Assembly (NCBI RefSeq): GCF_027497175.1
Contig: NZ_CP114901.1
Coordinates: 4,464,001-4,528,000 of the forward strand
Origin: Verrucosispora sp. WMMD573
GTDB lineage: Bacteria; Actinomycetota; Actinomycetes; Mycobacteriales; Micromonosporaceae
Length of the DNA stretch: 64,000 bases
Direction of reading: 5' to 3'
In this document: positions 1-9,674 of the stretch, piece after piece
Layout: each line of letters opens with the position of its first letter
Position numbering within the stretch: the first letter of the stretch is position 1
Made by a program: the position numbers and the translations under genes
Notes under the pieces: model-generated
The model's input: the letters and a program-made list of their open reading frames with translations, nothing else
Databases searched by the model: none
What the model was told of the DNA's origin: nothing

Positions 1-2
1 CC

Positions 3-440
3 TTCCCCGCCGACGAGAACGGCCTGGTCAGCTTCAACGATCCGGCCATACAGGCCGCCCAGATCCCGGGCGCGGGCGCGGTCAGCACGGCCGAGAGCCT
101 GGCCCGCCTCTACGCCGCCTGCGTCTCCGAGGTGGGTGTGCCGCGGCTGCTCAGCCCCGGGTCCGTCGACGACGCGGTCACGGTCCGGGTCAGCGGCCAG
201 CAGGTCTACGGGCTGCCCGACGCGGGACACCGCTGGGGCACCGGCTTCCTGGTGCACTCGGTGCCCCGCCCGATGCTCGGCGTACGCAGCTTCGGGCACG
301 ACGGCGCCGGTGGGCACCTGGCCTTCGGCGACGACGCCTACCAGGTTGGCTTCGGCTATGTGGTCAACCAGATGGGCGGCTTCGACGACGAGCGGGCCAA
401 CCTGCTCTCCGCTGCCGTCCGGGACTGCCTCGGGCGATAG
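3..440 (+). CDS. Serine hydrolase, beta-lactamase/esterase family (C-terminal part)
   Basis: The 5' end lies outside the window; 145 codons remain. The stretch IPGAGAVSTAESLARLYAA followed about 70 residues later by SFGHDGAGG is the usual C-terminal half of class C beta-lactamase-like serine hydrolases: a helix of the catalytic domain, then the H-x-G element that replaces the KTG triad and closes the active site. The Ser-x-x-Lys nucleophile motif should be upstream. These enzymes are typically esterases or peptidases rather than true antibiotic-degrading enzymes, so resistance should not be assumed. A hairpin follows the stop codon. Confidence 0.8.
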   Translation, partial: FPADENGLVSFNDPAIQAAQIPGAGAVSTAESLARLYAACVSEVGVPRLLSPGSVDDAVTVRVSGQQVYGLPDAGHRWGTGFLVHSVPRPMLGVRSFGHDGAGGHLAFGDDAYQVGFGYVVNQMGGFDDERANLLSAAVRDCLGR

Positions 441-455
441 GTGACCGACGGGGTG

Positions 456-487
456 GCCCCGGCGAAGCCGCTCGGCTGAGCCGGGGC
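456..487 (+). terminator. Rho-independent-like hairpin after serine hydrolase
   Basis: Arms GCCCCGGC (456-463) and GCCGGGGC (480-487) pair perfectly and enclose a second small stem, AGCCG/CGGCT. There is no U-tract, which is usual for terminators in this GC range. Confidence 0.5.
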
Positions 488-509
488 ACACCCGCGACCG
501 GGATCGCCG

Positions 510-515
510 TACGGT
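510..515 (+). promoter_or_regulatory. -10 box of a leaderless promoter
   Basis: TACGGT lies six bases before the ATG of the inositol-phosphatase-like gene, and no Shine-Dalgarno sequence is present. The spacing is what is expected if transcription starts at the ATG itself. No convincing -35 box is seen. Confidence 0.4.
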
Positions 516-521
516 GGTCGG

Positions 522-1322
522 ATGTCGCTTGTCGATGCTGATCTCGCGATCCGGGCGGCGCAGGCCGGTGCCGAGGTGGTGCGCTCGCACCACGGCACAG
601 CGGTGGCCCAGTTCGCGAAGTCGGGTGGGGACTTCGCCACCACCGCCGACGTTGAGGCGGAGCAGGCCATCCTCGGCGTGCTGCGGTCCGCGCGACCCGA
701 CGACGCCGTGCTGGCCGAGGAGAGCGGACGCAGCGGCTCAGGCGGGAACGGGCGCGTCTGGCTTGTCGATCCGCTCTGCGGGACGCTGAACTTCGCCGTA
801 CACACCACGCTGGTCTCGGTCAACGTGGCCCTGCGGGTCGGCGCGCAGGTCGTGGTGGCGGCCGTCGTGGACCCGTTCGCGCAGGAGGTCTTCTGGACCG
901 ACGGCACCGACGCCCGGGTGCGGCGCGCCGGTGCCGACGAGCAACTCACGCCGTCAGCGGCCTCCGGGCTGGTGGACGTGAACCTCGATCCGCCATACCC
1001 GAACGAGCGGGTGTTCCGGGCCGCCCGGCTGTTGGCTGACGAACGGTTCATCGAGCGCTTCCGGCCCCGGGTCGTGTCGACCACGTTGGCGTTGGCCTGG
1101 GTTGCGGCCGGTCGGCGCGCCGCGTACGTCACGGATGGCCGACTGCACGACTGCGTGCACTTCGCGGCCGGCATCGCGCTCTGTGAGGCGGCCGGCTGCG
1201 TGGTGACCGGGCTCGACGGCCAACCCTGGCGCAGCGGCCTGGGCGGGCTCGTCGCGGCGGCCGATGCGGCCACGCACGCCGACCTGTTGGCGCTGATCGC
1301 GGAGCAGGGGGAGTCGGCGTAA
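522..1322 (+). CDS. Inositol monophosphatase-family protein with altered metal site
   Basis: 266 residues, the normal length for the Mg-dependent IMPase/FBPase/CysQ fold. The AEES pair around residue 66 and the block WLVDPLCGTLNFA (about 80-92) align with the family signature WxVDPIDGTxNF. The second metal-binding aspartate of that signature is cysteine (Cys86). The C-terminal WDxAAG motif appears as VHFAAG, so its metal aspartate is histidine. With two of the conserved carboxylates gone, ordinary inositol phosphatase activity is doubtful; it may be a different phosphatase, use another metal, or be non-catalytic. The substitutions sit in an otherwise intact, well-coded frame, so decay is unlikely. 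It appears leaderless and converges with the VOC gene. Confidence 0.8.
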   Translation: MSLVDADLAIRAAQAGAEVVRSHHGTAVAQFAKSGGDFATTADVEAEQAILGVLRSARPDDAVLAEESGRSGSGGNGRVWLVDPLCGTLNFAVHTTLVSVNVALRVGAQVVVAAVVDPFAQEVFWTDGTDARVRRAGADEQLTPSAASGLVDVNLDPPYPNERVFRAARLLADERFIERFRPRVVSTTLALAWVAAGRRAAYVTDGRLHDCVHFAAGIALCEAAGCVVTGLDGQPWRSGLGGLVAAADAATHADLLALIAEQGESA

Positions 1323-1333
1323 GGCCGGCCCGG

Positions 1334-1795
1334 TCAGTCGAGGCAGAACTCGTTGCCCTCGGGATCGGTCAGCACGATGAAGCCGGCCTCAAGTGGCGGC
1401 GCGGGCTCGACCCGGCGCACCTGCGTGGCACCCAACGCGACCAGCCGATCACACTCGGCCTGTAGTGCTGCCATCCGTTCCGCTCCGGTCAGCCCGGGCG
1501 CGGCCCGCACGTCGAGGTGCACCCGGTTCTTGACGATCTTGTCCTCCGGCACCTGTTGGAAGAACAGCCGTGGGCCGTGCCCGTCCGGGTCCTCAATGGC
1601 CGACCTGGTGTTGCGCTGCTCCGCCGGTACGCCGATGTGGGCGAGGAAGTCGTCCCACGCGGCAAGCGGGTCGGCACCCTCGGGAAGGTCAACTCCGGGC
1701 GGGCCGGGATGTACGTAGCCCAGTACGTCCCGCCAGAACGTGGACAGCGCCGTCGGGTCGTGGGCGTCGAAGGTGACCTGGATCTGGCGGCTCAT
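1334..1795 (-). CDS. VOC (glyoxalase/bleomycin-resistance) family protein
   Basis: 153 residues beginning MSRQIQVTFDAHDP. Two beta-alpha-beta-beta-beta units are visible: an N-terminal one including FWRDVLGY and a C-terminal one with VHLDVRA and the closing FIVLTDPEGNEFCLD. This is the layout of small actinobacterial VOC proteins, whose substrates are mostly unknown. The frame is open far upstream of this start, but homologous proteins begin at the (S/M)xxIQVTFD strand, so the ATG at 1795 is preferred. Its stop is 11 bases from the convergent IMPase-like stop. Confidence 0.75.
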   Translation of the reverse strand: MSRQIQVTFDAHDPTALSTFWRDVLGYVHPGPPGVDLPEGADPLAAWDDFLAHIGVPAEQRNTRSAIEDPDGHGPRLFFQQVPEDKIVKNRVHLDVRAAPGLTGAERMAALQAECDRLVALGATQVRRVEPAPPLEAGFIVLTDPEGNEFCLD

Positions 1796-2383
1796 CGGGC
1801 AGCTCCAATCGGTGTACGTCAGGGCGACCAATGTGCCAGGCAGGACCGACATCTCGGTGCGCGACCGTGGTGTCCGGCGATGACGCTGGCGGCTCGAATT
1901 CGCCTGATCGATGTCAGAGCTGACTCGACGGCAGGCCCGCAAGCCTGGTGCTGCGGGTGCGGGCGGAGCCCTGCTGCCGCTGCCGTGGACCGCCGCGGCC
2001 CGAGCGGACTCGGTGGCACCGCCACAGGTGTTGGCCGCCGGTGACCTGGCGCTCTGGTACGACGAGGCCGCCGGCGTCGGTTGGGCTGATGTCGAGGCCG
2101 CCTTGGTAACGGCGTCGAAACCGAGTGTTCCCATCACCGGGCGAATCGCCGGTTCGCCGCCGTCCACCCGACGGCCGTGGTCGGGTGTGGACGGAATTCG
2201 GCCCTGGGGTTCTCGTCGCCCCTGGCTTGCCGTATTCTCTGGCGTCGATGAGCGCCGTCCGGTCGGTCCGCGCGACGCCCTGGTCGCACCTCGTGATCGC
2301 CGTCCTGGCCTGCGACGATTCGGCCAGATGGGGGAGCGTGGCGTTCGTTACGAGACCGTGACCGCAGTATTTCCAACAAGGTG
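1796..2383. other. Intergenic stretch without a recognised gene
   Basis: About 590 bases between the VOC start and the first arabinose-type promoter. Several overlapping frames are open on both strands, but none has a Shine-Dalgarno site or a recognisable domain. The plus-strand frame around 1911-2120 contains AAGDLALWYDEAAGVGWADVE, which reads like protein; it could be the remnant of a lost gene, but I cannot name it. Confidence 0.4.
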
Positions 2384-2411
2384 TTGACCTAGGCATTGTG
2401 AGCGCTAACAC
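2384..2411 (+). promoter_or_regulatory. Promoter with LacI-type operator 1 (sugar importer operon)
   Basis: TTGACC (2384-2389) and TAACAC (2406-2411) form a 16-bp-spaced promoter. The operator TGTGAGCGCTAACA (2397-2410) fills the end of the spacer and overlaps the -10 box, so a bound repressor would block polymerase. The same geometry recurs upstream of araB. The operator matches the perfect palindrome TGTTATCGATAACA found near the LacI gene at all but a few positions. Confidence 0.75.
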
Positions 2412-2473
2412 TTGCCCCCAAGTGCGACCCGCGCAGCCGGTGCGACGGCGCGAGTTCCAGATTGGGGAAGCCA

Positions 2474-3604
2474 GTGAACAGAAGAGTCCTGGCCGCTCTC
2501 GGCAGCGCCGTCCTGGCGCTGAGCATGGCGGCCTGTAGCGGCGAGGGCGCCGGCAGTGGCGGAAACGACAGCGACCAGCCCGCCGATCTGACCATCGGCG
2601 TCTCGATGCCGACCCAGACCTCCGAGCGGTGGATCGCGGACGGCAACTCGGTCAAGGAGAAGCTCGAAGCCAAGGGCTACCAGGTCGACCTCCAGTACGC
2701 CGGCGACGACATCCCCACCCAGTCCCAGCAGGTCGACCAGATGATCACTCGGGGTGCCGACGTGCTCATCGTCGCGGCGATCGACGGCACGGCGCTGAGT
2801 GGGCAGTTGCAGGCGGCGGCCGACGCGAACATCCCGGTCATCGCCTACGACCGGCTCATCCGGGACAGCCCGAACGTCGACTTCTACGTCAGCTTCGACA
2901 ACTACAAGGTAGGTGTCGCGCAGGCGACCGCACTGCTGGTCGGCCTCGGGGTGCAGACCAAGGACGGCGCGCGGGGCGAGGCGAAGGGCCCGTTCAACAT
3001 CGAGCTGTTCGCCGGGTCGCTCGACGACAACAACGCCCACTTCTTCTTCGACGGGGCGATGGACACCCTCAAGCCGTTCATCGACGACGGCACCCTGAAG
3101 GTGACCTCCGGGCAGACCAACATCGAGCAGGTGGCGATCCTGCGATGGCAGCAGGAGGCCGCGCAGAAGCGGATGGAGGACCTGCTGACCTCCAGCTACA
3201 ACAGCGGCACGAAGGTCGACGGCGTGCTGTCGCCGTACGACGGCCTGTCGCGGGGCATCATCACCGCCCTGCAGAACGCCGGCTACAAGGGGGCGGACTT
3301 CCCGGTGGTGACCGGCCAGGACGCCGAGATCGCCTCGGTGAAGTTGATCGACGACGGGGTGCAGAGCTCCACCATCTTCAAGGACACTCGGCTGCTGGCC
3401 GAGCAGGCCGTCATCGCCGCTGAGGCGTTCCTGACCGACAAGACGCCGGAGGCCAACGACACCGAGACGTACAACAACGGTGTCAAGGTCGTCCCGTCGT
3501 ACCTGCTGCCGGTGCAGACGGTGTTCAAGGACGACATCAAGCCGGTCCTGATCGACTCGGGCTACTTCACCGCCGAGGAGGTCGCCGCCGGCCAGGCCGG
3601 CTGA
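2474..3604 (+). CDS. chvE: Sugar ABC transporter substrate-binding lipoprotein (ChvE/multiple-monosaccharide type)
   Basis: 376 residues from GTG 2474, chosen because GGGGAAG lies just upstream and the signal peptide then has normal length. A lipobox (SMAAC) predicts cleavage before a lipid-modified Cys. The mature protein has the periplasmic-binding-protein type I fold: [17 protein letters not shown] at the N terminus, the [16 protein letters not shown] strand, and PVIAYDRLI in the binding cleft, as in ChvE/GguC-type receptors for arabinose, galactose, glucose and xylose. It is the first gene of an operon with mmsA and mmsB, under LacI-type operator 1; an imperfect hairpin behind it may raise its level relative to the membrane components. 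The operator makes L-arabinose a likely ligand. Confidence 0.9.
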   Translation: MNRRVLAALGSAVLALSMAACSGEGAGSGGNDSDQPADLTIGVSMPTQTSERWIADGNSVKEKLEAKGYQVDLQYAGDDIPTQSQQVDQMITRGADVLIVAAIDGTALSGQLQAAADANIPVIAYDRLIRDSPNVDFYVSFDNYKVGVAQATALLVGLGVQTKDGARGEAKGPFNIELFAGSLDDNNAHFFFDGAMDTLKPFIDDGTLKVTSGQTNIEQVAILRWQQEAAQKRMEDLLTSSYNSGTKVDGVLSPYDGLSRGIITALQNAGYKGADFPVVTGQDAEIASVKLIDDGVQSSTIFKDTRLLAEQAVIAAEAFLTDKTPEANDTETYNNGVKVVPSYLLPVQTVFKDDIKPVLIDSGYFTAEEVAAGQAG

Positions 3605-3611
3605 CGGCACC

Positions 3612-3647
3612 GCCGGGTTCGGCGGCGCAACCGCGGCCGAGCCCGGC
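3612..3647 (+). terminator. Intercistronic hairpin after binding-protein gene
   Basis: GCCGGGTTCGGC (3612-3623) pairs with GCCGAGCCCGGC (3636-3647) over 12 positions including one G-U pair. Placed between binding protein and ATPase, it is likely a partial terminator or 3'-end protector. Confidence 0.45.
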
Positions 3648-3684
3648 ACCACCCTCGACACCCCCGACGATCTGGAGGCTCAGG

Positions 3685-5232
3685 ATGGTGAGCACGGACG
3701 ACAACATCCTTGAGATGCGTCGCATCACCAAGACCTTCCCGGGCGTGGCCGCGCTCCAGGACGTCACCCTCGCCGTACGCCGTGGGGAGATCCACGCCAT
3801 CTGCGGCGAGAACGGCGCCGGCAAGTCCACCCTGATGAAAGTGCTTTCCGGGGTCTACCCCTCCGGCAGCTACGACGGGGAGATCCTCCTCGACGGCGAA
3901 CCGGTGCACTTCCGCAGCATCCGCGACAGCGAGCAGCGGGGCATCGTCATCATCCACCAGGAACTCGCCCTGGTGCCGTACCTGTCGATCGCCGAGAACA
4001 TCTTCCTGGGCAACGAACAGCGCGGGCCCGGCGGGCTGATCGACTGGAACCGCACCAACGCCGAGGCGGCGAAACTGCTCGCCTCGGTGGGGCTGGCCGA
4101 GAACCCGATGACGCCGGTGGTGCAGCTCGGCGTGGGCAAGCAGCAACTGGTCGAGATCGCCAAGGCCATCTCCAAGAAGGTCCGGTTGCTCATCCTCGAC
4201 GAGCCGACCGCCGCGCTCAACGACGTCGACTCGGCCCACCTGCTCGACCTGATGCGACGCCTGCGTGACGAGGGCATCACCTGCATCATGATCTCGCACA
4301 AACTGAACGAGATTACCGCCATCGCCGACTCCACCACGGTGCTGCGGGACGGGCGGACGGTGGAGCGGCTCGAGATGGCCTCCGGCGAGGTGACCCAGGA
4401 GCGGATCATCCGAGGGATGGTGGGCCGCGACATCGACAGCTTCTACCCCGACCGGGTCTCCACGCCGGGGGAGGAGGTGCTTCGCATCGAGGACTGGTCG
4501 GTGCGCCACCCGACCCAGGACCGCCTGGTCGTCGACGGCGCGAGCCTCGACGTGCGCGCCGGTGAGGTGGTCGGGATCGCCGGCCTGATGGGCGCCGGCC
4601 GTACCGAACTGGCGATGAGTGTCTTCGGGCGCTCGTACGGGCGTGACATCACCGGCCGGCTGTTCGTGCACGGCCGGGAAGTCAGGGCGCGCACCGTCGC
4701 GGAGGCCATCCGCAACGGCATCGCGTACGCGACGGAGGACCGCAAGCGGTTCGGCCTGAACCTCATCGAGGACATCCGGCGCAACATCTCGGCTGCCGGG
4801 CTGCGCCGGCTCGCCCGGCTGGGCTGGGTGAACGACAACGAGGAGATCAAGGTCGCCGAGTCCAGTCGGCGCGACATGAACATCAAGGCGCCGAGCGTGA
4901 TGTCGGTGGTGGGCAAACTCTCCGGCGGCAACCAGCAGAAGGTCGTGCTGTCGAAGTGGCTGTTCACCGACCCGGAGGTGCTGATCCTGGACGAGCCGAC
5001 CCGAGGCATCGACGTCGGGGCGAAGTTCGAGATCTACACGATCATCAACCGGTTGGTGGCCGACGGCAAGGCCGTCATCATGATCTCCTCCGAACTGCCG
5101 GAGTTGCTCGGCATGTGTGACCGCATCTACACGTTGTCGGCCGGACGCATCACGGGCGAGGTGCCGGTCGTCGAGGCGACCCAGGAAAAGCTCATGGAAC
5201 TCATGGCGAAGGACAAGGAAAGCGTCGGATGA
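3685..5232 (+). CDS. mmsA: Multiple-monosaccharide ABC transporter ATP-binding protein
   Basis: 515 residues with two fused nucleotide-binding domains, as in AraG/RbsA/GguA proteins. First domain: [10 protein letters not shown] (41-50), a degenerate signature [15 protein letters not shown], and [11 protein letters not shown]. Second domain: the characteristic degenerate P-loop [10 protein letters not shown], a full signature [15 protein letters not shown] and [12 protein letters not shown]. Only one competent site per chain is normal for the family. GGAG lies 7 bases before the ATG. The stop overlaps the mmsB start (ATGA), indicating coupled translation of ATPase and permease. It powers sugar import at the inner face of the membrane. 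Confidence 0.93.
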   Translation: MVSTDDNILEMRRITKTFPGVAALQDVTLAVRRGEIHAICGENGAGKSTLMKVLSGVYPSGSYDGEILLDGEPVHFRSIRDSEQRGIVIIHQELALVPYLSIAENIFLGNEQRGPGGLIDWNRTNAEAAKLLASVGLAENPMTPVVQLGVGKQQLVEIAKAISKKVRLLILDEPTAALNDVDSAHLLDLMRRLRDEGITCIMISHKLNEITAIADSTTVLRDGRTVERLEMASGEVTQERIIRGMVGRDIDSFYPDRVSTPGEEVLRIEDWSVRHPTQDRLVVDGASLDVRAGEVVGIAGLMGAGRTELAMSVFGRSYGRDITGRLFVHGREVRARTVAEAIRNGIAYATEDRKRFGLNLIEDIRRNISAAGLRRLARLGWVNDNEEIKVAESSRRDMNIKAPSVMSVVGKLSGGNQQKVVLSKWLFTDPEVLILDEPTRGIDVGAKFEIYTIINRLVADGKAVIMISSELPELLGMCDRIYTLSAGRITGEVPVVEATQEKLMELMAKDKESVG

Positions 5233-6476
5233 CCAGCACCAAGCCCTCCTCGACCGATCGGAAGTCGGCCGAGAGCGCTTCCGCCGCCGCACTGCACGTC
5301 GGCACCAGCGACCCACGTACGCTGATCCTGAACAATCTGCGGCAGAGCGGCATCTTCGTCGCCCTCGTCGTCATCGTGGCCCTGTTCGCGTTCCTGACCG
5401 ACGGTCTCTCGCTGAGCCCGGGCAACATCACCAACATTGTCCTTCAGTACTCGTACATCCTGGTGCTCGCCATCGGCATGGTCATCGTGATCATCGGCGG
5501 GCACATCGATCTCTCGGTCGGCTCGGTGGTGGCGTTGACCGGCGCGGTCTCCGCCGTGGTCGTGATCCGGCAGGGACAACCGTGGTGGGTCGGCGTGCTG
5601 GCCGCCCTCGCGGTGGGGATCGCGGTCGGCGCCTGGCACGGCTTCTGGGTGGCGTACGTCGGCATCCCGGCCTTCATCGTGACCCTCGCCGGCATGTTGC
5701 TGTTCCGCGGCCTCACCCTGCGGGTGCTGGACAACATCTCGCTGTCGCCGTTCCCGGCGGAGTACAACCGGATCGCGGCCGGATTCCTCAACGGACTCAT
5801 CGGTGGTGACGGCTACGACGCCTTCACCCTGCTCATCGGCGGTATCGCGGTGGCCGGATACGTGGTGAGTGGCTTCCGCACCCGGGCGGCCCGCGTCCGT
5901 TACCAGCAGCCCGTCGAGTCCTTCGCGTTGTTCGTCGCCCGGCTGGCGTTGGTCGGTGCCGTGGTCATGTGGTTCGCCTGGCAGTTGGCCCACGCGCGTG
6001 GTCTGCCGATCGTGCTGATCATCCTGGCCGCGCTGGTGCTCGTCTACGGGCTGCTCACCCGGCGTACCGTCTTCGGTCGGCAGGTCTACGCGATCGGCGG
6101 CAACCTGTCCGCGGCGATGCTGTCGGGCGTCAAGGTCCGCACGGTGAACTTCTGGATCTTCGTGAACATGGGATTCCTGTCCGCGGTGGCCGGCATCATC
6201 TTCTCCTCGCGTTCCAACGGCGCCCAGCCCGCGGCGGGCAACATGTTCGAGCTCGACGCGATCGCCGCCGCGTTCATCGGCGGCGCGGCGGTCACCGGCG
6301 GCGTCGGTACGGTCGTCGGTGCGATGGTGGGCGGGCTCATCATGGCGGTGATGAGCAACGGGATGCAGCTGATGGGTGTGGACCAGTCGTTGCAGTCGGT
6401 GGTCAAGGGCCTCGTGCTGCTGGTCGCCGTGGCCTTCGACGTCTACAACAAGCGCCGCGCCGGCGCGAGCCGCTGA
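5229..6476 (+). CDS. mmsB: Multiple-monosaccharide ABC transporter permease
   Basis: 415 residues, longer than RbsC/AraH permeases (about 330) because of an extra hydrophobic segment in the middle ([20 protein letters not shown]), a hallmark of GguB/MmsB. Family motifs are visible: [17 protein letters not shown] near residue 90 and the C-terminal [18 protein letters not shown]. Many hydrophobic helices place it in the membrane. The ATGA overlap with mmsA indicates one operon. A strong hairpin follows, so the operon should end here, before the ROK gene. Confidence 0.93.
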   Translation: MTSTKPSSTDRKSAESASAAALHVGTSDPRTLILNNLRQSGIFVALVVIVALFAFLTDGLSLSPGNITNIVLQYSYILVLAIGMVIVIIGGHIDLSVGSVVALTGAVSAVVVIRQGQPWWVGVLAALAVGIAVGAWHGFWVAYVGIPAFIVTLAGMLLFRGLTLRVLDNISLSPFPAEYNRIAAGFLNGLIGGDGYDAFTLLIGGIAVAGYVVSGFRTRAARVRYQQPVESFALFVARLALVGAVVMWFAWQLAHARGLPIVLIILAALVLVYGLLTRRTVFGRQVYAIGGNLSAAMLSGVKVRTVNFWIFVNMGFLSAVAGIIFSSRSNGAQPAAGNMFELDAIAAAFIGGAAVTGGVGTVVGAMVGGLIMAVMSNGMQLMGVDQSLQSVVKGLVLLVAVAFDVYNKRRAGASR

Positions 6477-6480
6477 GCCG

Positions 6481-6512
6481 GACGTCAAGCGCAAGGCCCT
6501 GCGCTTGACGTC
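6481..6512 (+). terminator. Terminator of the chvE-mmsA-mmsB operon
   Basis: A perfect 13-bp stem, GACGTCAAGCGCA (6481-6493) with TGCGCTTGACGTC (6500-6512), and a 6-base loop, five bases after the mmsB stop. Confidence 0.8.
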
Positions 6513-6520
6513 GGGTCACG

Positions 6521-7885
6521 GTGTGGAAACACTTCCTCGGGTCGGCTCCGCGTCGCGCGGTGCCGACCCCGGAGGTCGGATTGGTCCAGGAGGAGATTCG
6601 TCGGCGCAACGCCGGCACGCTGCTGCGGCACGTGCATCTCCACGGCCCGCTGTCCCGGGCCGAGCTGGGCGAACGGATGGGCCTGAACCGCAGCACCATC
6701 ATGGCGCTGACCACCGAGCTGAGCCGGCTCGACCTCGTCGGCGAGGAGTCGCCGGTGGACACCGGCCGCGCCGGTCGCCCGTCGCTGGTGGTGCGACCGG
6801 CGTCCAAGAGCTGCTACGTCCTGGCCTTCGACGTCGCCGTGGACCGCGTGGTCGCCGCCCGGGTCGGGCTCGGCGGGAGGATCCTCGACCGGCGGGAAGC
6901 GGTGCGTCCGCGCGCCGGGCCGGACCTGCACGACGTGGTCGCGGTCCTCGCCCGGTTCGGCCGTCAGCTGCACCGGGCGGCACCGCCGGGCGCCCGTTGC
7001 GTCGGTGTGGGCGCGTCGTACTGCGGCATGATCCGCCCGGGCGACGGGATGGTGCGGTACGGGCCCGACCTGGGCTGGGTCGATCAGGCGTTCGGCGACG
7101 AACTCGGGCGTCGCCTCGGGATCGGCCTACCGGTGACGGTGGGCAACGAGGCCCACCTCGGCGCGCAGGCGGAGCAGCAGCGCGGCGCGGGTGTCGGTCT
7201 CGACGACCTCGTCTACCTGCACGGTGACGTCGGCGTCGGCGGCGGGATCATCGTGGGTGGGCGGCTGCTGGGCGGCGACAGTGGCTACGGCTGCGAGTTG
7301 GGGCACATGGTGGTCAACCCGTACGACGGCCGGCCCTGTGGCTGCGGCTCGTACGGTTGTCTGGAGGCGGAGGTCGGGGAGCGGGCGTTGCTCGACGCCG
7401 CCGGTCGGCCCGCCGAGCTGTTCGGGCGCGCCGCCGTCCGGTCGGTGGCCGACGACGCCGACCGTGGGGATCCGGCGGCGCGGGAGGCGTTGCGCCGCAT
7501 CGGTGACTGGCTCGGCATCGGGGTGGCGAACCTGATCAACCTGTTCAATCCGGGCCTGGTGGTCTTCGGCGGGATGCTGTGCGACCTGTACCCTGGCGCC
7601 GCCGCGCAGGTGCGCGGGCGCATCGCACGTCACGTGCTGCCGGTGGCCCGGGAGACGGTCCGGCTGCGCATCGCGGCCCTCGGCGACGACGCCACCCTGG
7701 TCGGCGCGGCGGAACTCGGCTTCGCCCGGCTACTCGATGATCCGCTGGCGGTGCTGACCGCCTTGACGCCGGGCGCGGGCTGGCGTGTCGACGTCCGAGC
7801 CGGTGCCGGGTTTCCGCCGGCGGCAGGAAACCTGAGCAGGGCGGCCGGTGCCGACGACGCGGTCGGGGGCGGTGGCATGGGGTAG
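6521..7885 (+). CDS. ROK-family transcriptional regulator
   Basis: Up to 454 residues. An N-terminal winged HTH (RNAGTLLRHVHLHGPLSRAE, then LNRSTIMALTTELSRLDLV) precedes a ROK sugar-kinase-like domain with HGDVGVGGGIIVGGRLLGG and the zinc site CGCGSYGCLE. This is the NagC/Mlc/XylR regulator layout. GTG 6521 is nine bases after the terminator and has no ribosome site; TTG 6581, with GGAGG five bases upstream, is a better start and gives 434 residues. Lying between the first importer and araBD, it probably senses a sugar or sugar phosphate of this locus, but its operators are not obvious and target and ligand are inferred. Confidence 0.85.
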   Translation: MWKHFLGSAPRRAVPTPEVGLVQEEIRRRNAGTLLRHVHLHGPLSRAELGERMGLNRSTIMALTTELSRLDLVGEESPVDTGRAGRPSLVVRPASKSCYVLAFDVAVDRVVAARVGLGGRILDRREAVRPRAGPDLHDVVAVLARFGRQLHRAAPPGARCVGVGASYCGMIRPGDGMVRYGPDLGWVDQAFGDELGRRLGIGLPVTVGNEAHLGAQAEQQRGAGVGLDDLVYLHGDVGVGGGIIVGGRLLGGDSGYGCELGHMVVNPYDGRPCGCGSYGCLEAEVGERALLDAAGRPAELFGRAAVRSVADDADRGDPAAREALRRIGDWLGIGVANLINLFNPGLVVFGGMLCDLYPGAAAQVRGRIARHVLPVARETVRLRIAALGDDATLVGAAELGFARLLDDPLAVLTALTPGAGWRVDVRAGAGFPPAAGNLSRAAGADDAVGGGGMG

Positions 7886-7946
7886 CCGATGAGCGGGTGG
7901 GCCTGCGACCATGCAGTCCGTTACGGAGCTGTTGCCGGGAGGTGTC

Positions 7947-7975
7947 TTGACGACATCGGATGTGAGCGTTAACAC
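7947..7975 (+). promoter_or_regulatory. araB promoter with LacI-type operator 2
   Basis: TTGACG (7947-7952), 17-bp spacer and TAACAC (7970-7975). The operator TGTGAGCGTTAACA (7961-7974) overlaps the -10 box exactly as in the importer promoter at 2384. Confidence 0.8.
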
Positions 7976-8003
7976 TGAGGTCCGTCATCGGCCGGAGGTG
8001 GAG

Positions 8004-9674
8004 ATGAGCGGTGTGGCAGCGGGCGACAAGTACGTCGTCGGCGTCGACTACGGCACCCTGTCGGGGCGGGCCCTGGTGGTCCGGGTCCGCGACGGTGCCG
8101 AGCTGGGGACCGCGGTGCACGAGTACCGCAACGCGGTGATCAGCGCAGCGCTGCCGGATGGGGGTACGCCGCTGCCGCCGGACTGGGCGTTGCAGGACCC
8201 GGAGGACTACCGCGACGTGCTCCGCCACGCCGTCCCGGCGGCGGTGGCCGCCGCCGGGATCGACCCGGGCGACGTCGTCGGCATCGGCACCGACTTCACC
8301 GCCTGCACCGTGCTGCCGACGCTGGCCGACGGTACGCCGTTGTGCGAGGTGCCGGAGCTGCGGCAGCGTCCGCACTCCTGGGTGAAGCTCTGGAAGCACC
8401 ACGCCGCCCAGCCGCACGCCGACCGGATCAACGCGTTGGCCCACGAACGTGGCGAGCCCTGGATCGGTCGCTACGGCGGCAAGATCTCCGCCGAGTGGCA
8501 GTTCGCCAAGGGCCTGCAGATCCTGGAGGAGGATCCGGAGGTCTACCACCGGGCCGAGCGGTTCATCGAGGCGGCGGACTGGATCATCTGGCAGTTGTGC
8601 GGTGTCGAGACCCGCAACGTCTGCACCGCCGGCTACAAGGGGATCCACCAGGACGGCAGCTACCCGTCGGCGGACTACCTCACCGCGCTCAACCCCGGTT
8701 TCGACGACTTCGTGGCCAAACTGGACGGCCCGCTGATGCCGCTTGCCGCCCGGGCCGGTGGACTCACCGCCCGTGCCGCGGCTTGGACGGGGTTGCCGGA
8801 GGGGATCGCCGTCGCGGTCGGCAACGTCGACGCGCACGTGACCGCGGCCGCCGCCCAGGCGCTCGATCCGGGCCGGCTGGTGGCGATCATGGGTACCTCA
8901 ACCTGCCACGTGGTAAACGGCACCGATCTCGCCGAGGTGGCCGGCATGTGCGGGGTGGTCGACGGTGGCATCAGCTCCGGTGCGTGGGGCTACGAGGCCG
9001 GGCAGAGCGGTGTCGGCGACATCTTCGGCTGGTTCGTCAAGCATGCCGCCCCGGCCGGCGTGGACTCGCACGAGCGACTCACCGAGCTGGCCGCCGCGCA
9101 GCCCGTGGGCGCGCACGGCCTGGTCGCGCTGGACTGGTGGAACGGCAACCGGTCGCTGCTGGTCAACCACGACCTCAGCGGCCTGATCGTCGGACTGACC
9201 CTGGCCACCCGTCCGGAGGACGTCTACCGGGCCCTGCTGGAGGCGACGGCGTACGGCACCAGGATGATCATCGAGGCGTTCGTCGAGGCCGGTGTGCCGG
9301 TCGAGGACCTGGTGATCGCCGGTGGCCTCACCTCGAACGAGCTGCTGATGCAGATCTACGCCGACGTCACCAACCGGCCGTTGGGCATCATCGGTTCCGC
9401 GCAGGGGCCGGCGCTCGGCTCGGCGATCCACGCCGCCGTGGCCGCCGGTGCCCACCCCTCGATCCATCACGCGTCCCAGGCGATGGGGCGGATCTCGGCG
9501 GCGGTCTACCAGCCGGACCCGGACCGGGTACGCGCCTACGACGCCCTCTACGCCGAGTACCGGGCGCTGCACGACCACTTCGGTCGCGGGGCCAACGACG
9601 TGATGCTGCGCCTGCGGGCGATCCGCAACGCGGCCGTGGACTCGGCGACGTCGCCGCAGGAGGTCTTCGCGTGA
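8004..9674 (+). CDS. araB: L-ribulokinase
   Basis: 556 residues, typical for AraB of the FGGY kinase family, which phosphorylates L-ribulose with ATP in L-arabinose catabolism. The N terminus KYVVGVDYGTLSGRALVV carries the phosphate-binding loop; GTDFTACTVLP, the conserved KYGG-like GRYGGKISAEW, and GWEAGQSGVGDIFGW-type residues near 330 follow. The frame is open upstream, but a start before 8004 would lie inside the operator and promoter; GGAGG at 7994-7998 supports ATG 8004. Its stop overlaps araD (GTGA). First gene of araBD-ytfQRT-yjfF-araA. Confidence 0.95.
   Translation: MSGVAAGDKYVVGVDYGTLSGRALVVRVRDGAELGTAVHEYRNAVISAALPDGGTPLPPDWALQDPEDYRDVLRHAVPAAVAAAGIDPGDVVGIGTDFTACTVLPTLADGTPLCEVPELRQRPHSWVKLWKHHAAQPHADRINALAHERGEPWIGRYGGKISAEWQFAKGLQILEEDPEVYHRAERFIEAADWIIWQLCGVETRNVCTAGYKGIHQDGSYPSADYLTALNPGFDDFVAKLDGPLMPLAARAGGLTARAAAWTGLPEGIAVAVGNVDAHVTAAAAQALDPGRLVAIMGTSTCHVVNGTDLAEVAGMCGVVDGGISSGAWGYEAGQSGVGDIFGWFVKHAAPAGVDSHERLTELAAAQPVGAHGLVALDWWNGNRSLLVNHDLSGLIVGLTLATRPEDVYRALLEATAYGTRMIIEAFVEAGVPVEDLVIAGGLTSNELLMQIYADVTNRPLGIIGSAQGPALGSAIHAAVAAGAHPSIHHASQAMGRISAAVYQPDPDRVRAYDALYAEYRALHDHFGRGANDVMLRLRAIRNAAVDSATSPQEVFA

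Noticed and set aside
1911..2387. 158-codon frame before the first importer
   Set aside because: No ribosome site, no recognisable domain, and it would overlap the promoter/operator at 2384. A gene remnant is possible but unsupported.
3562..5316. 584-codon minus-strand frame
   Set aside because: Shadow of mmsA; no start signal or domain, and the plus strand encodes a clear ABC ATPase.
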